Shown here: in pieces, positions 23,545 through 33,139 of the stretch
Numbering within the stretch: position 1 is the stretch's first letter
Layout of the letters: the number at the start of each line of letters is the position of its first letter
NCBI RefSeq assembly: GCF_000764305.2
Contig: NW_025932596.1
Location: 310,001-374,000, forward strand
Source: Hyalella azteca
Taxonomy: Eukaryota; Arthropoda; Malacostraca; Amphipoda; Hyalellidae
Reading direction: 5' to 3'
Length of the DNA stretch: 64,000 bases
Notes under the pieces: generated by a model
What the model saw: the letters and a program-made list of their open reading frames with translations, nothing else
Database searches by the model: none
What the model was told of the DNA's origin: nothing
Translations under genes and position numbers: made by a program

Positions 23545-24885
23545 AAATACCTTGTGTTTCAAAACTTAAATAAATAATAATTTAAATATTTGGAAATATT
23601 TGGTCAAGATTGAACAAACACTCAAAGAAATTATTGAGACTAGTCCCTAAAAAGAGATGCACATTTGGCTCTTGTAGGGTCATTCTAGCTGACCTAGTTT
23701 GGCCTGGCAAAAGGGCCTATCTTTAAGGATAAAATTTCAGTTTTTCAACTACTTTGTGTTTGATGAATTAAAAATTCAGGACTCAAGAGCCTAAGTTCAT
23801 AATAAGGATAACTTGCACACTTAGAGATACCGAACAGCCTAATTATACTTCAATATAATTATATTATGAAATGATATATTATATATCATCAACTTGATAA
23901 TAAATAGATAAATACTCATTAAACTTATACAATTAACCTGACTTGTCACACCTTAACTAAGCTCATGCAATTCAGGGAATTATTTTGTTACCTCAATTCA
24001 TTAGTTAGTTATTATACCTATATTCAATATATTTATTATTATTATTTATTCAATGTGGAGCTTCTCCTCGAGCTATTGGGGTAACCACTTTTCTTCAATA
24101 AATAAATAAATAAATATATATTGATCAGTTTGAAGAAAAATATGTGCTTATCAGACTTAAGTTCCATGAGTAATAATACTCAAAAATAATATATATATAT
24201 TATTAAATAAAAAATTATTAATAAAAAATACACTCAAAATAAAGTTACCCAGTGTTACTGCACAGTTCTTCAGTCCCGTAAAATCCTAACAGGCCAGCAA
24301 GCTTCTAACAAACTAAATCAAACACAAATTTAAAAACCATGTCCACAAAAATCTATTATTTGTTATTAATGTATTGATAGTGATTATAAATGACCAGTAA
24401 TCAAGAGAACAGTTAGATCAACGGCAGCAACAGAGAAACGTCCCTCACTATAGGCTAAAAGATCATGATTAATGATGGTTATCGGAAAATATTGTAATAA
24501 TGAGATAATCCACAATTGATAATAAGTGACGCCATAATCACCAGATCAGCAATACAATAATGATGCGATAATCACAAGATGAGCAAGATAATCGTCAGCA
24601 AGAGAAGATGCTAAATGTCATATTGATCTAATCCAAAAAATATCTTGAATTAATATTTTGATGAAAATTTTGCCATGCATACAGTTAAAAAATACAGTTA
24701 AATAGAGTTGAATATATTTTTACCCTCATACTGTCACACAGCATCAATTGATAATCTACCCTATATCTATATTCCCTGTGATATTGATCAATTATGTTAT
24801 ATTATTAATAATGGCGCCATGGGAGCGTCAAAACGGCATGAAATTAAAATATTCAGTCTGCTTGAACTGAATACAACACATACAT
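23545..24885. other. AT-rich intron-like DNA, no feature
   Basis: Microsatellite-like AT runs occur near 24100-24240. No exon-like segment or RNA gene is supported. Confidence 0.5.
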
Positions 24886-25133
24886 TATATAAGACCTCCA
24901 ATATACAGCACACACACAAATATAATATACAACATACCCAATATACAACAAACTATATAGGTACGGCACTCACAAAATACAACACACATAACATTCAACA
25001 CAGATAACACAACATTCAACACAGATCACACAACATTCAACACACAGATCACACATCACAACATTCAACACACAGATCACACATTACACAACATTAAACA
25101 TACACATCACACAACATTCAACACAACACACAT

Positions 25134-25449
25134 GCCAAACACTCACGGGGTCGCCGGCGATGCCTGAGACGCTCTGCGCAAAACATACAACACACAACAC
25201 ACATCACACACAACACATCACACATCACACACCACACAACACACACCACACAACACACACCACACAACACACACCACACAACACACACAACACTCACGGG
25301 GTCGCCGGCGATGCCTGAGACGCTCTGCGCGAAACATACAACATACACCACACAACACACACAACACACCACACATCACACATCACACACCACACAACAC
25401 ACAACACTCACGGGGTCGCCGGCGATGCCTGAGACGCTCTGCGCGAAAC
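25134..25449. repeat. Epsin exon 4 end plus donor, triplicated with CA-rich spacers
   Basis: A block of about 44 bp (cactcacggggtcgccggcg continuing to gctctgcgc) occurs at about 25138-25182, 25290-25334 and 25405-25449. The right-most copy is the real 3' end of epsin exon 4 with its donor. Each copy keeps the donor gtgagt on the minus strand, and an AG just before AGCGTC that could act as an acceptor. Spacers are acacaacacac simple sequence, which begins near 24890. Confidence 0.93.
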
Positions 25450-25501
25450 GCTCCTTGGCCTTCAGTGCGCGCACGCGCTCGTTGCGCAGCCGCTCGTCGT
25501 C
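25412..25501 (-). CDS. lqf: Epsin, ENTH exon 4
   Basis: Thirty codons in phase 0-0 lie between the acceptor tcctgcgcag and the donor gtgagt. The peptide starts DDERLRNERVRALKAKERFA and ends SVSGIAGDP. It covers the last helix of the ENTH fold and the conserved K-E-R-F-A-Q that follows it in arthropod epsins. The exon is very GC-rich compared with everything around it. Its last 27 nt plus donor are tandemly copied twice downstream in the intron. Confidence 0.93.
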
Positions 25502-25699
25502 CTGCGCAGGAAACGCGCGCGCGTCAGGGGGAGGGGCAAGAGGGGGTATTTATAACTATACATACTTCATAATGATTTATATGGTAATATAATATAATAT
25601 AATATAAGGTAATATGATATAATACTATCAGATAATTTAAACTTCATGATATAAGTATGAATGAGATTGATGCAGATGTTAAGCTATATATACAGTATA

Positions 25700-26030
25700 C
25701 CTATTACCTACGTAACACAAACTTCCCGAGGAAGGCAATTATACAATATGTTATACCGTAGGTACCTATATTATAATAATATTATACAATAAGTAAAACA
25801 TTAACCATCCGAGTAAGGCAATAACTAATAATATAAAAACATTTATAATAATATTATACAATAAATAACATTTATAATATTATACAATATGTAAATAACA
25901 CATTAATCACCAGAGAAAGGCGATAACTAACAATATAATAACATTTATAATAATACTATACAGTAAATAAGACATTAACCACCTTGAGCAAGACGATAGC
26001 TATTAATATAATATTTATAATAATATTATA
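25700..26030. repeat. Diverged tandem copies of the epsin exon 3 end and donor
   Basis: About four units of 70-100 bp each combine taataatattatacaata with a degenerate copy of the exon 3 terminus (plus strand: caccttgagcaagacgata, caccagagaaaggcgataac, catccgagtaaggcaataac, ttcccgaggaaggcaa). The two units nearest the exon still have a minus-strand GT at the donor position; the outer ones have lost it. Confidence 0.8.
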
Positions 26031-26052
26031 CAATAAGTAAGACATTACCCAC

Positions 26053-26181
26053 CTTGAGTAAGGCGACCATAGCCTTAGCCTTCTCCCTGACGTTGATGCC
26101 CTGGTCCTTGCCCTCCTCGATGTACTGGAAATCCTTCAGAGTGGAAATAGAGTGGATGTTCTCGCGACTTTGTTCTGCCAC
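26053..26181 (-). CDS. lqf: Epsin, ENTH exon 3
   Basis: Forty-three codons in phase 0-0 lie between the acceptor gattggcttgcag and the donor gtgggt. The peptide starts VAEQSRENIHSISTLKDFQY and includes EEGKDQGINVREKAK, the strongly conserved central ENTH signature. Both sides are flanked by tandem repeats that contain copies of this exon's own splice sites. Confidence 0.95.
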
Positions 26182-26184
26182 CTG

Positions 26185-26555
26185 CAAGCCAATCAATCAG
26201 TGATTCGTTAATCTCCTACATGCCAATCAATAATAATTCGTTGATCTCCTACATGCCAATCAATCAGTGATTCGTTGATCTCCTACATGCCAATCAATAA
26301 TAATTCGTTGAGCACTCTATCAATTTAACCGGCAAGCTAATAAATAAATAATTCGTTGAGCACTCTTCCAATTTAACCTGCAAGCCAATCAATAATAATT
26401 TGTTGGACACTCTTCCAATTTAACCTGCGAGCCAATCAATAATAATTTGTTGGACACTCTTCCTATTTAACCTGTAAGCCAATAAATAAATAATTTGTTG
26501 AGCACTTTTCCTATTTAACCTGCAAGCCAATCAATAATAATTCGTTGAACACTCT
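26185..26555. repeat. Tandem repeats carrying copies of the epsin exon 3 acceptor
   Basis: About nine units share gccaatcaataataattcgt. Three begin ctcctacatg; the others have aatttaacctgcaagccaat, which on the minus strand reads attggcttgcag/gtt, the same acceptor sequence as the true one at 26182-26193. Variants include cctgcgag, cctgtaag and ccggcaag. Confidence 0.88.
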
Positions 26556-26649
26556 ACCAATTTCACTTTCACCAGCAATTCGGACGCATCAATTTTCGCA
26601 TCAAAATTCAAACTCGACCCGATATTCAAGGAAAGTAACGCTAATTATC

Positions 26650-26770
26650 AGGGACAGCGCTTTCAAAACTCGCTAAGTATAAGTAGCGGCCCATTTGTCG
26701 TCTGCCATTGGTTGGTTTAGCTTATAAAGCTGTCACTGATTGGGTGACGGATTTACGAAGTCTTGAAATT
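26650..26770. repeat. Dispersed repeat family A, copy 3
   Basis: The sequence runs tcaaaactcgctaagtataa, gtagcggccca, then a ccattggttgg/cactgattgggtgacgg segment. It matches 3360-3470 and the two sides of the MITE at 16089-16303. Confidence 0.7.
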
Positions 26771-27000
26771 TTTCGATAGTATGGCCTCTGTTTTTCAGAT
26801 ACGAATAACATTCACGCAACGGTTAAGAATCTGTAGACGTAAAGGTCAAAGTAGAGGCATATTTATTGGCTTTATACTTTCGACTTCATCAGTCAATTAT
26901 ATTACTATATGTTATAATAGTGTCAGCTTTGTATATGGGCATTTTGACCTGTAGCAGCTTCCTTACCTTGACGAATTTGACTATATTTTCACATCAAATT

Positions 27001-27065
27001 TCGAGTCTCGAACCCTAAACTCGCTGCTTCAGTCGATCTATCCAGTCGGCCACCCCGAGCTATGA
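27001..27065 (-). mobile_element. tRNA-derived SINE head
   Basis: The minus strand shows the RNA polymerase III A box TGGCCGACTGGATAG (27038-27052) and the B box GGTTCGAGACTC (within 27001-27015), spaced as in a tRNA. No acceptor-stem pairing or anticodon arm good enough for a functional tRNA is evident. The downstream part (below 27000) would be the SINE body; its end was not defined. Confidence 0.6.
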
Positions 27066-27142
27066 TCAGCCCAATAATTATGTTCATAATCCTAAGATTA
27101 AAAATATTAAAACAAACTAAACATCAAGTAAATTCACATCTT

Positions 27143-27310
27143 TACCGAAAACGTTTCGGAGACGAGCTCCATTATAAGTTCAAAAATCTAGAGAATGTTG
27201 CTAAAATTAGAAAAAGATGACGGAGCCGGTTTCTGAAACGTTTTCGTTCAATATATGATGAATTTACAAGGCGTTTTCTTTGCTTTCAAATTCTCGCTAA
27301 ACTCGCGATA
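27143..27310. mobile_element. Degenerate copy of the hammerhead-bearing fold-back family
   Basis: Left segment gaaaacgtttcggagacgag and right segment tctgaaacgttttcgttc form a decayed inverted pair around about 60 bp. The downstream sequence ttctttgctttcaaattctc matches that next to 18807. The ribozyme core is damaged: CTGACGA has become cttataa in one arm and agatgac in the other. Confidence 0.7.
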
Positions 27311-27339
27311 TAATCAGACTTAAGATATAAGTACTTAAT

Positions 27340-27530
27340 CATACGCTGTTCGCCGGCGTTTTAGGGCCCCTTGAAATAAATATAATACTATTGAAATAAT
27401 AACTTGTCACCGTTTTTTTTAATTAACACCTGAAACTCGAAGAATTATAGTTGAATTTTATAAGACAACCGGCCACTAAAATGCCAGTCCGACCGTTTCT
27501 TCACTTTCTTCACGGTTTATGATAATATAC
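27340..27530. mobile_element. Degenerate relative of the 16089-16303 MITE
   Basis: Shared words are ccggccactaaaatgcc, gaccgtttcttcac and caccgttttttt. The left end is poorly preserved and the boundaries are approximate. It lies in epsin intron 2, close to exon 2. Confidence 0.45.
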
Positions 27531-27590
27531 CTATATAATATAATATAGTAATAATACATATGATATAATATAGCAATAATTAGGCCTGAC

Positions 27591-27800
27591 CTTCTCACTG
27601 CCGGTCTTGATGAGATATTCCAGCAGCACGAGGGCTTTGTAAACATGCCGCCAGTTCTTGCCATGATCGTTGAGTCTCTTCCAGACCATCTGCATGATCT
27701 CTGAGAACGCCACCACATTGTACGTCAGATCTGCGATCTCTGACATGATGGTAGAGGATGGGCCCCACGGGTCATTACTGGTCGCCTCCCGCACTTTCAC
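27591..27800 (-). CDS. lqf: Epsin, ENTH exon 2
   Basis: Seventy codons in phase 0-0 lie between the acceptor ttctgttgatgcag and the donor gtcagg. The peptide starts VKVREATSNDPWGPSSTIMS and contains KRLNDHGKNWRHVYKA and EYLIKTGSEK, near-identical to epsins across animals. With exon 1 it supplies Arg29, Asn34, Arg67, Lys73 and His77, corresponding to the phosphoinositide-contacting residues known for the mammalian ENTH domain (shifted by +4). Confidence 0.97.
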
Positions 27801-27869
27801 CTGCATCAACAGAAATTTTTTTAAGATGAATGGCAATACAGTCAAAATTTGCATTAGTACCTGTAGCAG

Positions 27870-28555
27870 CCTATTTAGACATGAAAGCCCAAGCTCACGT
27901 AGCGGCCTCAGTACAAGTAGCTGCTTAGGTGCACGTAACCTCTTAAGTATACGTAGATGCGTCAGAATACTTACGTAGAGGCGTAAGTACACGTTGTGGC
28001 CAAAGTACACGTAACGGCCAAAGTACACGTAGCGGCCAAAGTGCACGTAGCGGCCTAAGTACACATAGCGGCCTAAGTACACGTAGCGGTCTAATTTCAC
28101 ATAGCGGCCTAAGTACACGTAGCGGCCTAATTAAGTATACACGTAGCGGCCTAAGTACACGTAGCGTCCAAGGCACACGTAGCGTCCAAAGCACACGTAG
28201 CGGCCTAAGCACAGGTGGAAGCGGCCTAAGTACACGTATAGCGGCCTAAGCACACATAGGGGCCTAAATGCACGTAGCGATCTAAATGCACGTAGCGACC
28301 TAAATGCACGTAGCGATCTAAATGCACGTAGCGACCTAAATGCACGTAGCGACCTAAATGCACGTAGCGACCTAAATGCACGTAGCGGCCTAAGTACACG
28401 TAGCGGCCTAAGTACACGTAGCGGCCTAAGTACACGTAGCGGCCTAAGTACACGTAGCGGCCTAAGTACACGTAGCGGCCTAAGTACAAGTAGCGGCCTA
28501 AGTACAAGTAGCGGACTAAGTACACGTAGCGGCCTAAGTACACGTAGCGGCCGCA
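27870..28555. repeat. 18-bp minisatellite in epsin intron 1, about 37 copies
   Basis: The unit is aagtacacgtagcggcct with variants aaatgcacgtagcgacct in a central block. The left end (27870-28020) is degenerate and the right end is nearly perfect, suggesting recent growth at the exon 1 side. All minus frames stay open because 18 is divisible by 3; they are not genes. The unit is also part of dispersed repeat A. Confidence 0.95.
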
Positions 28556-28559
28556 ATCT

Positions 28560-29370
28560 CGTAGAGATAAGCTCAGCTTGCAGAGCCGTCAGACTGTATA
28601 TGTATATAATCTCACTATAACTTCTGATATGCAATGTTTGTTCCTTTCCGGCATCGAATAACGATATCAATAACGGATAACGACGAGCTTATTATAACTA
28701 AATAATACATAATAGGTTCGCTATAAATAATTTAATCGATCAAAGTTGGAGAAATAATAAATTAGTAGTACACCTACCTAAGCGTATTAAGGTATATGCA
28801 GCTAAATAAATAAGTATAATATGCCTAATTAAGCGTATTGAGTTTGAGAGCTAGATAAAGCTAAATCAGCTTTCAAATGACTGTCATTGTTCTTTTCAAT
28901 TCATGCCAGCAATTCATGCCAGCTTTCTGTTACTTAAAATTTAACGTGAACAAAAAATGTGGCAACTAAATTTTATGAATATATTGCGGGTATTTATGCA
29001 GTATACATTGAATTTCGGGTTTACATTCTGGTACACATTGAATAGTGTCTGCATAAGTAATAAAACGTTAACACACACACGCACAACCATACATGATCCT
29101 AAATGGGCGACCACTCACACAGCACAAACACCTATAGAAGTGTCAGTAATACACACCAGATACACGCACTACACGATACACGCACTACACATCAGGTATA
29201 CATGGAGGCTCAATGTCCAAAATAATACACGTAACATTGATACGCCTTTCGCCGGTTATACATTCTTATGTGACTCATCCTGAGGTCCTAATGCCTCAGA
29301 GTGAGTCACATATAAACAAAAGTGCATCTTTATTTGTATAAATTCTCACTTATTTGTATGTGTGTACAAA
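28560..29370. other. Remainder of epsin intron 1, no feature
   Basis: The sequence is AT-rich with a cacacactacac-type simple stretch at about 29065-29200. No other element was recognised. Confidence 0.5.
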
Positions 29371-29371
29371 C

Positions 29372-29446
29372 CTGTGCATCTGTGTAGTTGTGTGCGATGT
29401 TCTTGATGTTGCGCCGTAGTCCCGACACGTTCACAGGTAACGCCAT
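29372..29446 (-). CDS. lqf: Epsin (liquid facets family), first coding exon
   Basis: This encodes the N-terminus MALPVNVSGLRRNIKNIAHN followed by YTDAQ (25 codons), ending at the donor CAG/gtttgt. The ATG at 29444-29446 is the only one near the conserved start and matches the family length. Exons 29372-29446, 27591-27800, 26053-26181 and 25412-25501 join in phase 0 to give a 168-residue ENTH region. Epsins bind PI(4,5)P2 through this domain, insert the N-terminal amphipathic helix into the plasma membrane, and link ubiquitinated cargo, AP-2, EH proteins and clathrin during endocytosis. In Drosophila, liquid facets is needed for Notch ligand endocytosis. The PI(4,5)P2-contacting Arg12 and Lys15 are present. 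The family's C-terminal UIM, DPW and NPF region was not recognised with certainty in the window. Introns contain large minisatellites. Confidence 0.96.
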
Positions 29447-29449
29447 GAT

Positions 29450-30520
29450 GATGAAGGGTTACTTGCTTACAATTCCGTCCTCCTAACCCTTTACAGGCTT
29501 ATTATCTTCTCGTATTTTCTTCTTTCTCTTCTTCTACCACTCCTTCCTTCTTTTTCGTCCTTCTCTGGTTCCTTCAACTCCGTTCGTCCCCGCGTTCACT
29601 GCGTTTAACGTGTTCTCTTCCTATCCGTTTATCTCTATTTCGTTTCTCTTTCTTCCTAAATAGTCACTTTTTTAAATTTTGTCACTATTATCAAGTTTCA
29701 AATCTAACCAACTCACATTCCTTATAATTTAACTGTCACTTTTTTCAAAAAAATCAACAAAGTAATTTTTGAATTTTTCACCAAATCCTGTCACTCAGTT
29801 ACTACTAGACGTAGGGTTTACTACGTATGAACAATTTTCCTACGTTCAGTAAACACAGAAGAAAATGAGTATCAACACAAGCGCTCAAACTATTCCTGTA
29901 TATACACACACAAAAATAAACAACAAGTCTTTTGTGTTCAAAATTAATACACGCTAACTTAATGCAAAAAGTTTACACAAGCAGTCACCCGATCATGACG
30001 CATAAGATTGATCTTCGGGATAAATTATATAATTTAAATAAGATTATTTTGACAGGAGTGGTAAATTCAGCCGGAAGTGAAGAAATGAATAATCTTAGTC
30101 TGTCAGGAGAAAGTTGATCAAAATTCGACAAGAATAGGACTTGTTAAGAAGACACGGGAGAATTCACACATACATACATTGCTGGACATATTTGCATACA
30201 TTGAATGATATTGAAATTCATTGATTGTCTAATGAGAGTGATACCTTAAAAGCTGAAGCGCTATCAAGTCATTATACAATTGTTATTATTGAGATTAAAA
30301 ATATTGAGAGAAGGTATCTTACATCGTTACTCAAGCAGCTGTAATAAGCTGAATATTACTCATTAAACTGAACATGTATCTAATACAAAGAGATTTTTGA
30401 AAGACAACAGTAAACAAATCAACATGGACTCGGCTAGGGACTAGAGCTGATCGAGTTGAACGTGCTTAGGAATAGATTACCGTCTAAATGTTTCATTTCA
30501 GATGCATACTTCTGATTTTT
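29450..30520. other. Epsin 5' flank, no defined promoter element
   Basis: The plus strand is pyrimidine-rich from about 29480 to 29660 (ctt/tctc runs), so the epsin 5' UTR or promoter would be GA-rich on its own strand. I see no TATA box at a meaningful distance. The rest is AT-rich. Confidence 0.4.
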
Positions 30521-30529
30521 AACGGGGCG

Positions 30530-30735
30530 TTAAAGAAACCTCGAAAAGATAAAGGGCGTTTAGAAGAAACCTCGAAAAGATAAAGGGCGTTTAGAAGAAA
30601 CCTCGAAACGATAAAGGGCGTTTAGAAGAAACCTCGAAACGATAAAGGGCGTTTAGAAGAAACCTCACAAATAGGGCCATAAGTAATAGACAAATAGGGC
30701 CATAAGTAATAGACAAATAGGGCCATAAGTAATAG
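30530..30735. repeat. 31-bp minisatellite x5 and ~24-bp repeat x3
   Basis: The first array has the unit gaaacctcgaaaagataaag followed by ggcgtttagaa, five copies from 30535. It is followed directly by three units of acaaatagggccataagtaa plus tag. Confidence 0.9.
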
Positions 30736-30984
30736 AGGAATTGCCATCAATACATCAATTGCCAAGTACAATCAGTAAGGTGGAACTGCCTATGAGCTGT
30801 CAACAACTGGAAGTGGCCAAGCCAGCAGAGGCTTAGCAAGGCACCTCTACGGCTTCAGCACATGCACGTTGCACGTGGCAGCAAGGAAACTTAGAAACAA
30901 GCTTATGTCCTGGAATAACTCAGCTGATTCAAGATTATGTTTAATGAAGAAGGAATGGAAGAATGCCACTAATATTACAATCAG

Positions 30985-31390
30985 GGTGCATACTGGTATT
31001 TAGAAAAATAATTCCATGACTTTTCCATGTCCTGGTTCTAGTTATCTTTGAACATTAACTGAAAAGAGAGTAGTTGGCACAGCAGAACTAAACTTTGCCA
31101 AAACATGTACAAGATGTGTATCAAACCTACCCATCCACTTGTATTTTTATTTGATATCACAAATTTATTATGAATCCATTTTTCTCCGCTGGTTCCAAAT
31201 GGAACCGCTTGGCATTAATGGTTAACACACGCAGCACAGAAAAAAACTTCCTTTTTTCTTCATTTATTTGCAAATTCCATGACTTTCCATAACCTGAAAT
31301 GAAATCCCATGACTTTCCAGGCCTGGAAAATGAAAAATTGAATTCCATGACTTTCCAGGTTTTCAATGACCGGTATGTACCTTGTACAAT
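30985..31390. mobile_element. MITE with accgg ends, interrupted by a piggyBac-like fragment
   Basis: The left end ggtgcatactggtatttag and right end tgaccggtatgtacc are inverted. Inside, ccatgactttccatg-type words recur. The middle (about 31040-31227) is the reverse complement of the left end of the TTAA element at 60344, including ggttccaaatggaaccgc and a terminal attaatggttaac. The interruption shows the order of insertion. Confidence 0.65.
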
Positions 31391-31656
31391 GGATAAATGG
31401 GTACAGGAATTATAATATCAGTCCTACCCAGCATCAGTTTCATGTAGATGCTCAATAATCATTACGGATATCAATACAAAGTACGTCGAACAAAGTACGT
31501 CGGACGATTTCGAACATTTTTCATTCATAACTTCTTACCAGGAAACATTTCATAAACAAGTTTAGGCTCATTTCAAAGCTCTTTGCAAGGGCTATCACAT
31601 GGTTTCTCAAAAAAAAATCCATATGCTATTCGTAAGGTGCCAGAAGCAAAAAAAGA

Positions 31657-31697
31657 GTGTCCCGAGTAGCCCCGTCGAACGGGGCTACTCGGGACAC
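31657..31697. repeat. 41-bp perfect hairpin within copy A
   Basis: Stems gtgtcccgagtagccccgt and acggggctactcgggacac are 19 bp and perfect, with a 3-base loop (cga). The same hairpin, with two mismatches, is at about 54002-54042 in the other copy. It is built from two facing copies of the element's terminal sequence. Confidence 0.9.
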
Positions 31698-31884
31698 TTG
31701 GAATAAAACTTTATTTTAAAACATTTGAAGCATGCAGAGTGTGCTCATCCATTACTAACAGTACTCTGAAGCCCTCCTCTTTCATTGTAGATGATGTAGA
31801 GGTAGAATAAATGACATTTTATGTGATTTTTACTTGCTTTTCCTTTATTGATATGATATTACCATAAACACCATCAACTGGGGG

Positions 31885-32090
31885 TGACTTATGCTGCGTT
31901 TTTTATTTCGTTTTGCAAACAAAAACGGGGTTGTAAATGCCGGGTTCATAAACGCCAGGGTCGTAAACAAGGTCATAAACGCCAGAGTGACTTTGGCCAT
32001 CGTTTATGACCCCGCTTTTGTTTGAAAAACAAAATAAAAAACGCGGCCAAAGTCACCCGGCGGCCGAAGTCACCTTAGTTGACCCTACCC
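31885..32090. mobile_element. MITE nested in copy A
   Basis: Terminal regions catcaactgggggtgactta and the complement of gtcaccttagttgacccta are inverted. A longer inner pair is built around gcgttttttatttcgttttg. It is absent from the aligned position in copy B, after the shared word tattaccat. An atrich flank prevents a clear target-site call. Confidence 0.7.
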
Positions 32091-32276
32091 TATTATTGAT
32101 GTGATATTACTGTATTATTGAGCAATGGCAACATGCCATTGATCATTTACAACAACCTTGTCCACTGCAAGCTTCATATCAGCAGCCTTATAGCATTTTT
32201 TCTGTATTTGTAAGCTTACAGGACAGCTTGTAATTTCACACCATTTTATTTGGGTTAAGTGAATTTACTATGAAAA

Positions 32277-32416
32277 AAATATAACTTGGTACTCACTGCA
32301 GTGAGTGACAGAGAGCGCATTTTCACGTTGATGAAAACTTGAGGTCACGGACGGACGGACAGACAGACATGGCGAGCACAATATTGCATTTTTTCCATAA
32401 ATGAGAAAATGCGCTA
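32277..32416. mobile_element. MITE nested in copy A (relative of 3859-3972)
   Basis: It contains cactgcagtgagtgacagag, gcgcattttcac and gagaaaatgcgct around ggacggacggacagacagac. Copy B reads directly from tttactataaaaaa to gatcatgaaaaacata, which is the empty site. Confidence 0.8.
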
Positions 32417-33139
32417 AGAAGATCATGAAAAACATACCTGAAACAGAAAGGAATGTTCTAGTGAAATGTACCATGTTTTGGAGAAATAAATCATAGTTTA
32501 GGTCAATTACTTTTCATTCTATGATGCCTGGTGCACAATTCTAAATATGACATTGTTTGCACAATTTTGTGATGACCGATGATGCACTAATTTTTCGATA
32601 AGTGAACATTTTTTTGCTCAGCAAGGTAAATGTAATCAATATTCTTTGTTTTTAATCAATTTTTTTCTTAACTGGAGCCTTGGCTAACTGAGGTTCTACT
32701 GTAAATGCGCTTTTTTTTCCCGAATAGCCTCGGGGGGTGTCTGGAGTAGCCCCGCCATGCGGAAATGACCGCCATTTTTTTTTTAATGAGATAGGCAAAA
32801 TCTGTCAATAACGTTCTCAAGCTGACACCTGGGTGCAACTTTTATGCAAGTAAAATTTTTTAATACGGTGAATATTTTTTTTACTACAGACCTTAGCAGA
32901 AGTAACTTTACAAAATATCGTTTTTCACCATTTTTTTCAGGAATTTTTCAAAGCTAGTGAATGTAGTATTTTTGAACTTCCTTTATACTACATAGATAGG
33001 AAAAATGTTGGTGTTTACGCCACTATATTTAGTTTTGCAATATTCCAATTAGTTTTGCTACTAAAACAGTTTTACGCCGTGTCGGAGGACTGTCCCGAGT
33101 TACCCCGCCCGTCTCTAGTAGCCCCGGTTGACAGTAGTT

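Larger units (their letters stand above)
31495..33134. mobile_element. TA-flanked non-autonomous DNA element, copy A
   Basis: It is homologous to 53819-56133 over nearly its whole length. The right terminus reads tagccccggttgacag followed by TA; the left terminus is eroded (gtacgtcggacgatttc). It contains sub-terminal repeats of cgagtagcccc and no transposase frame. Two MITEs (31885-32090 and 32277-32416) are present here but absent from the other copy, so they inserted later. Confidence 0.8.

Noticed and set aside
27531..28670. Minus frames with LGRYVY or LRPLRV repeats, one fused in frame to epsin exon 2
   Set aside because: They come from the 18-bp array in intron 1. The true acceptor at 27801 and ENTH homology starting at VKVREATS separate the exon from the repeat.
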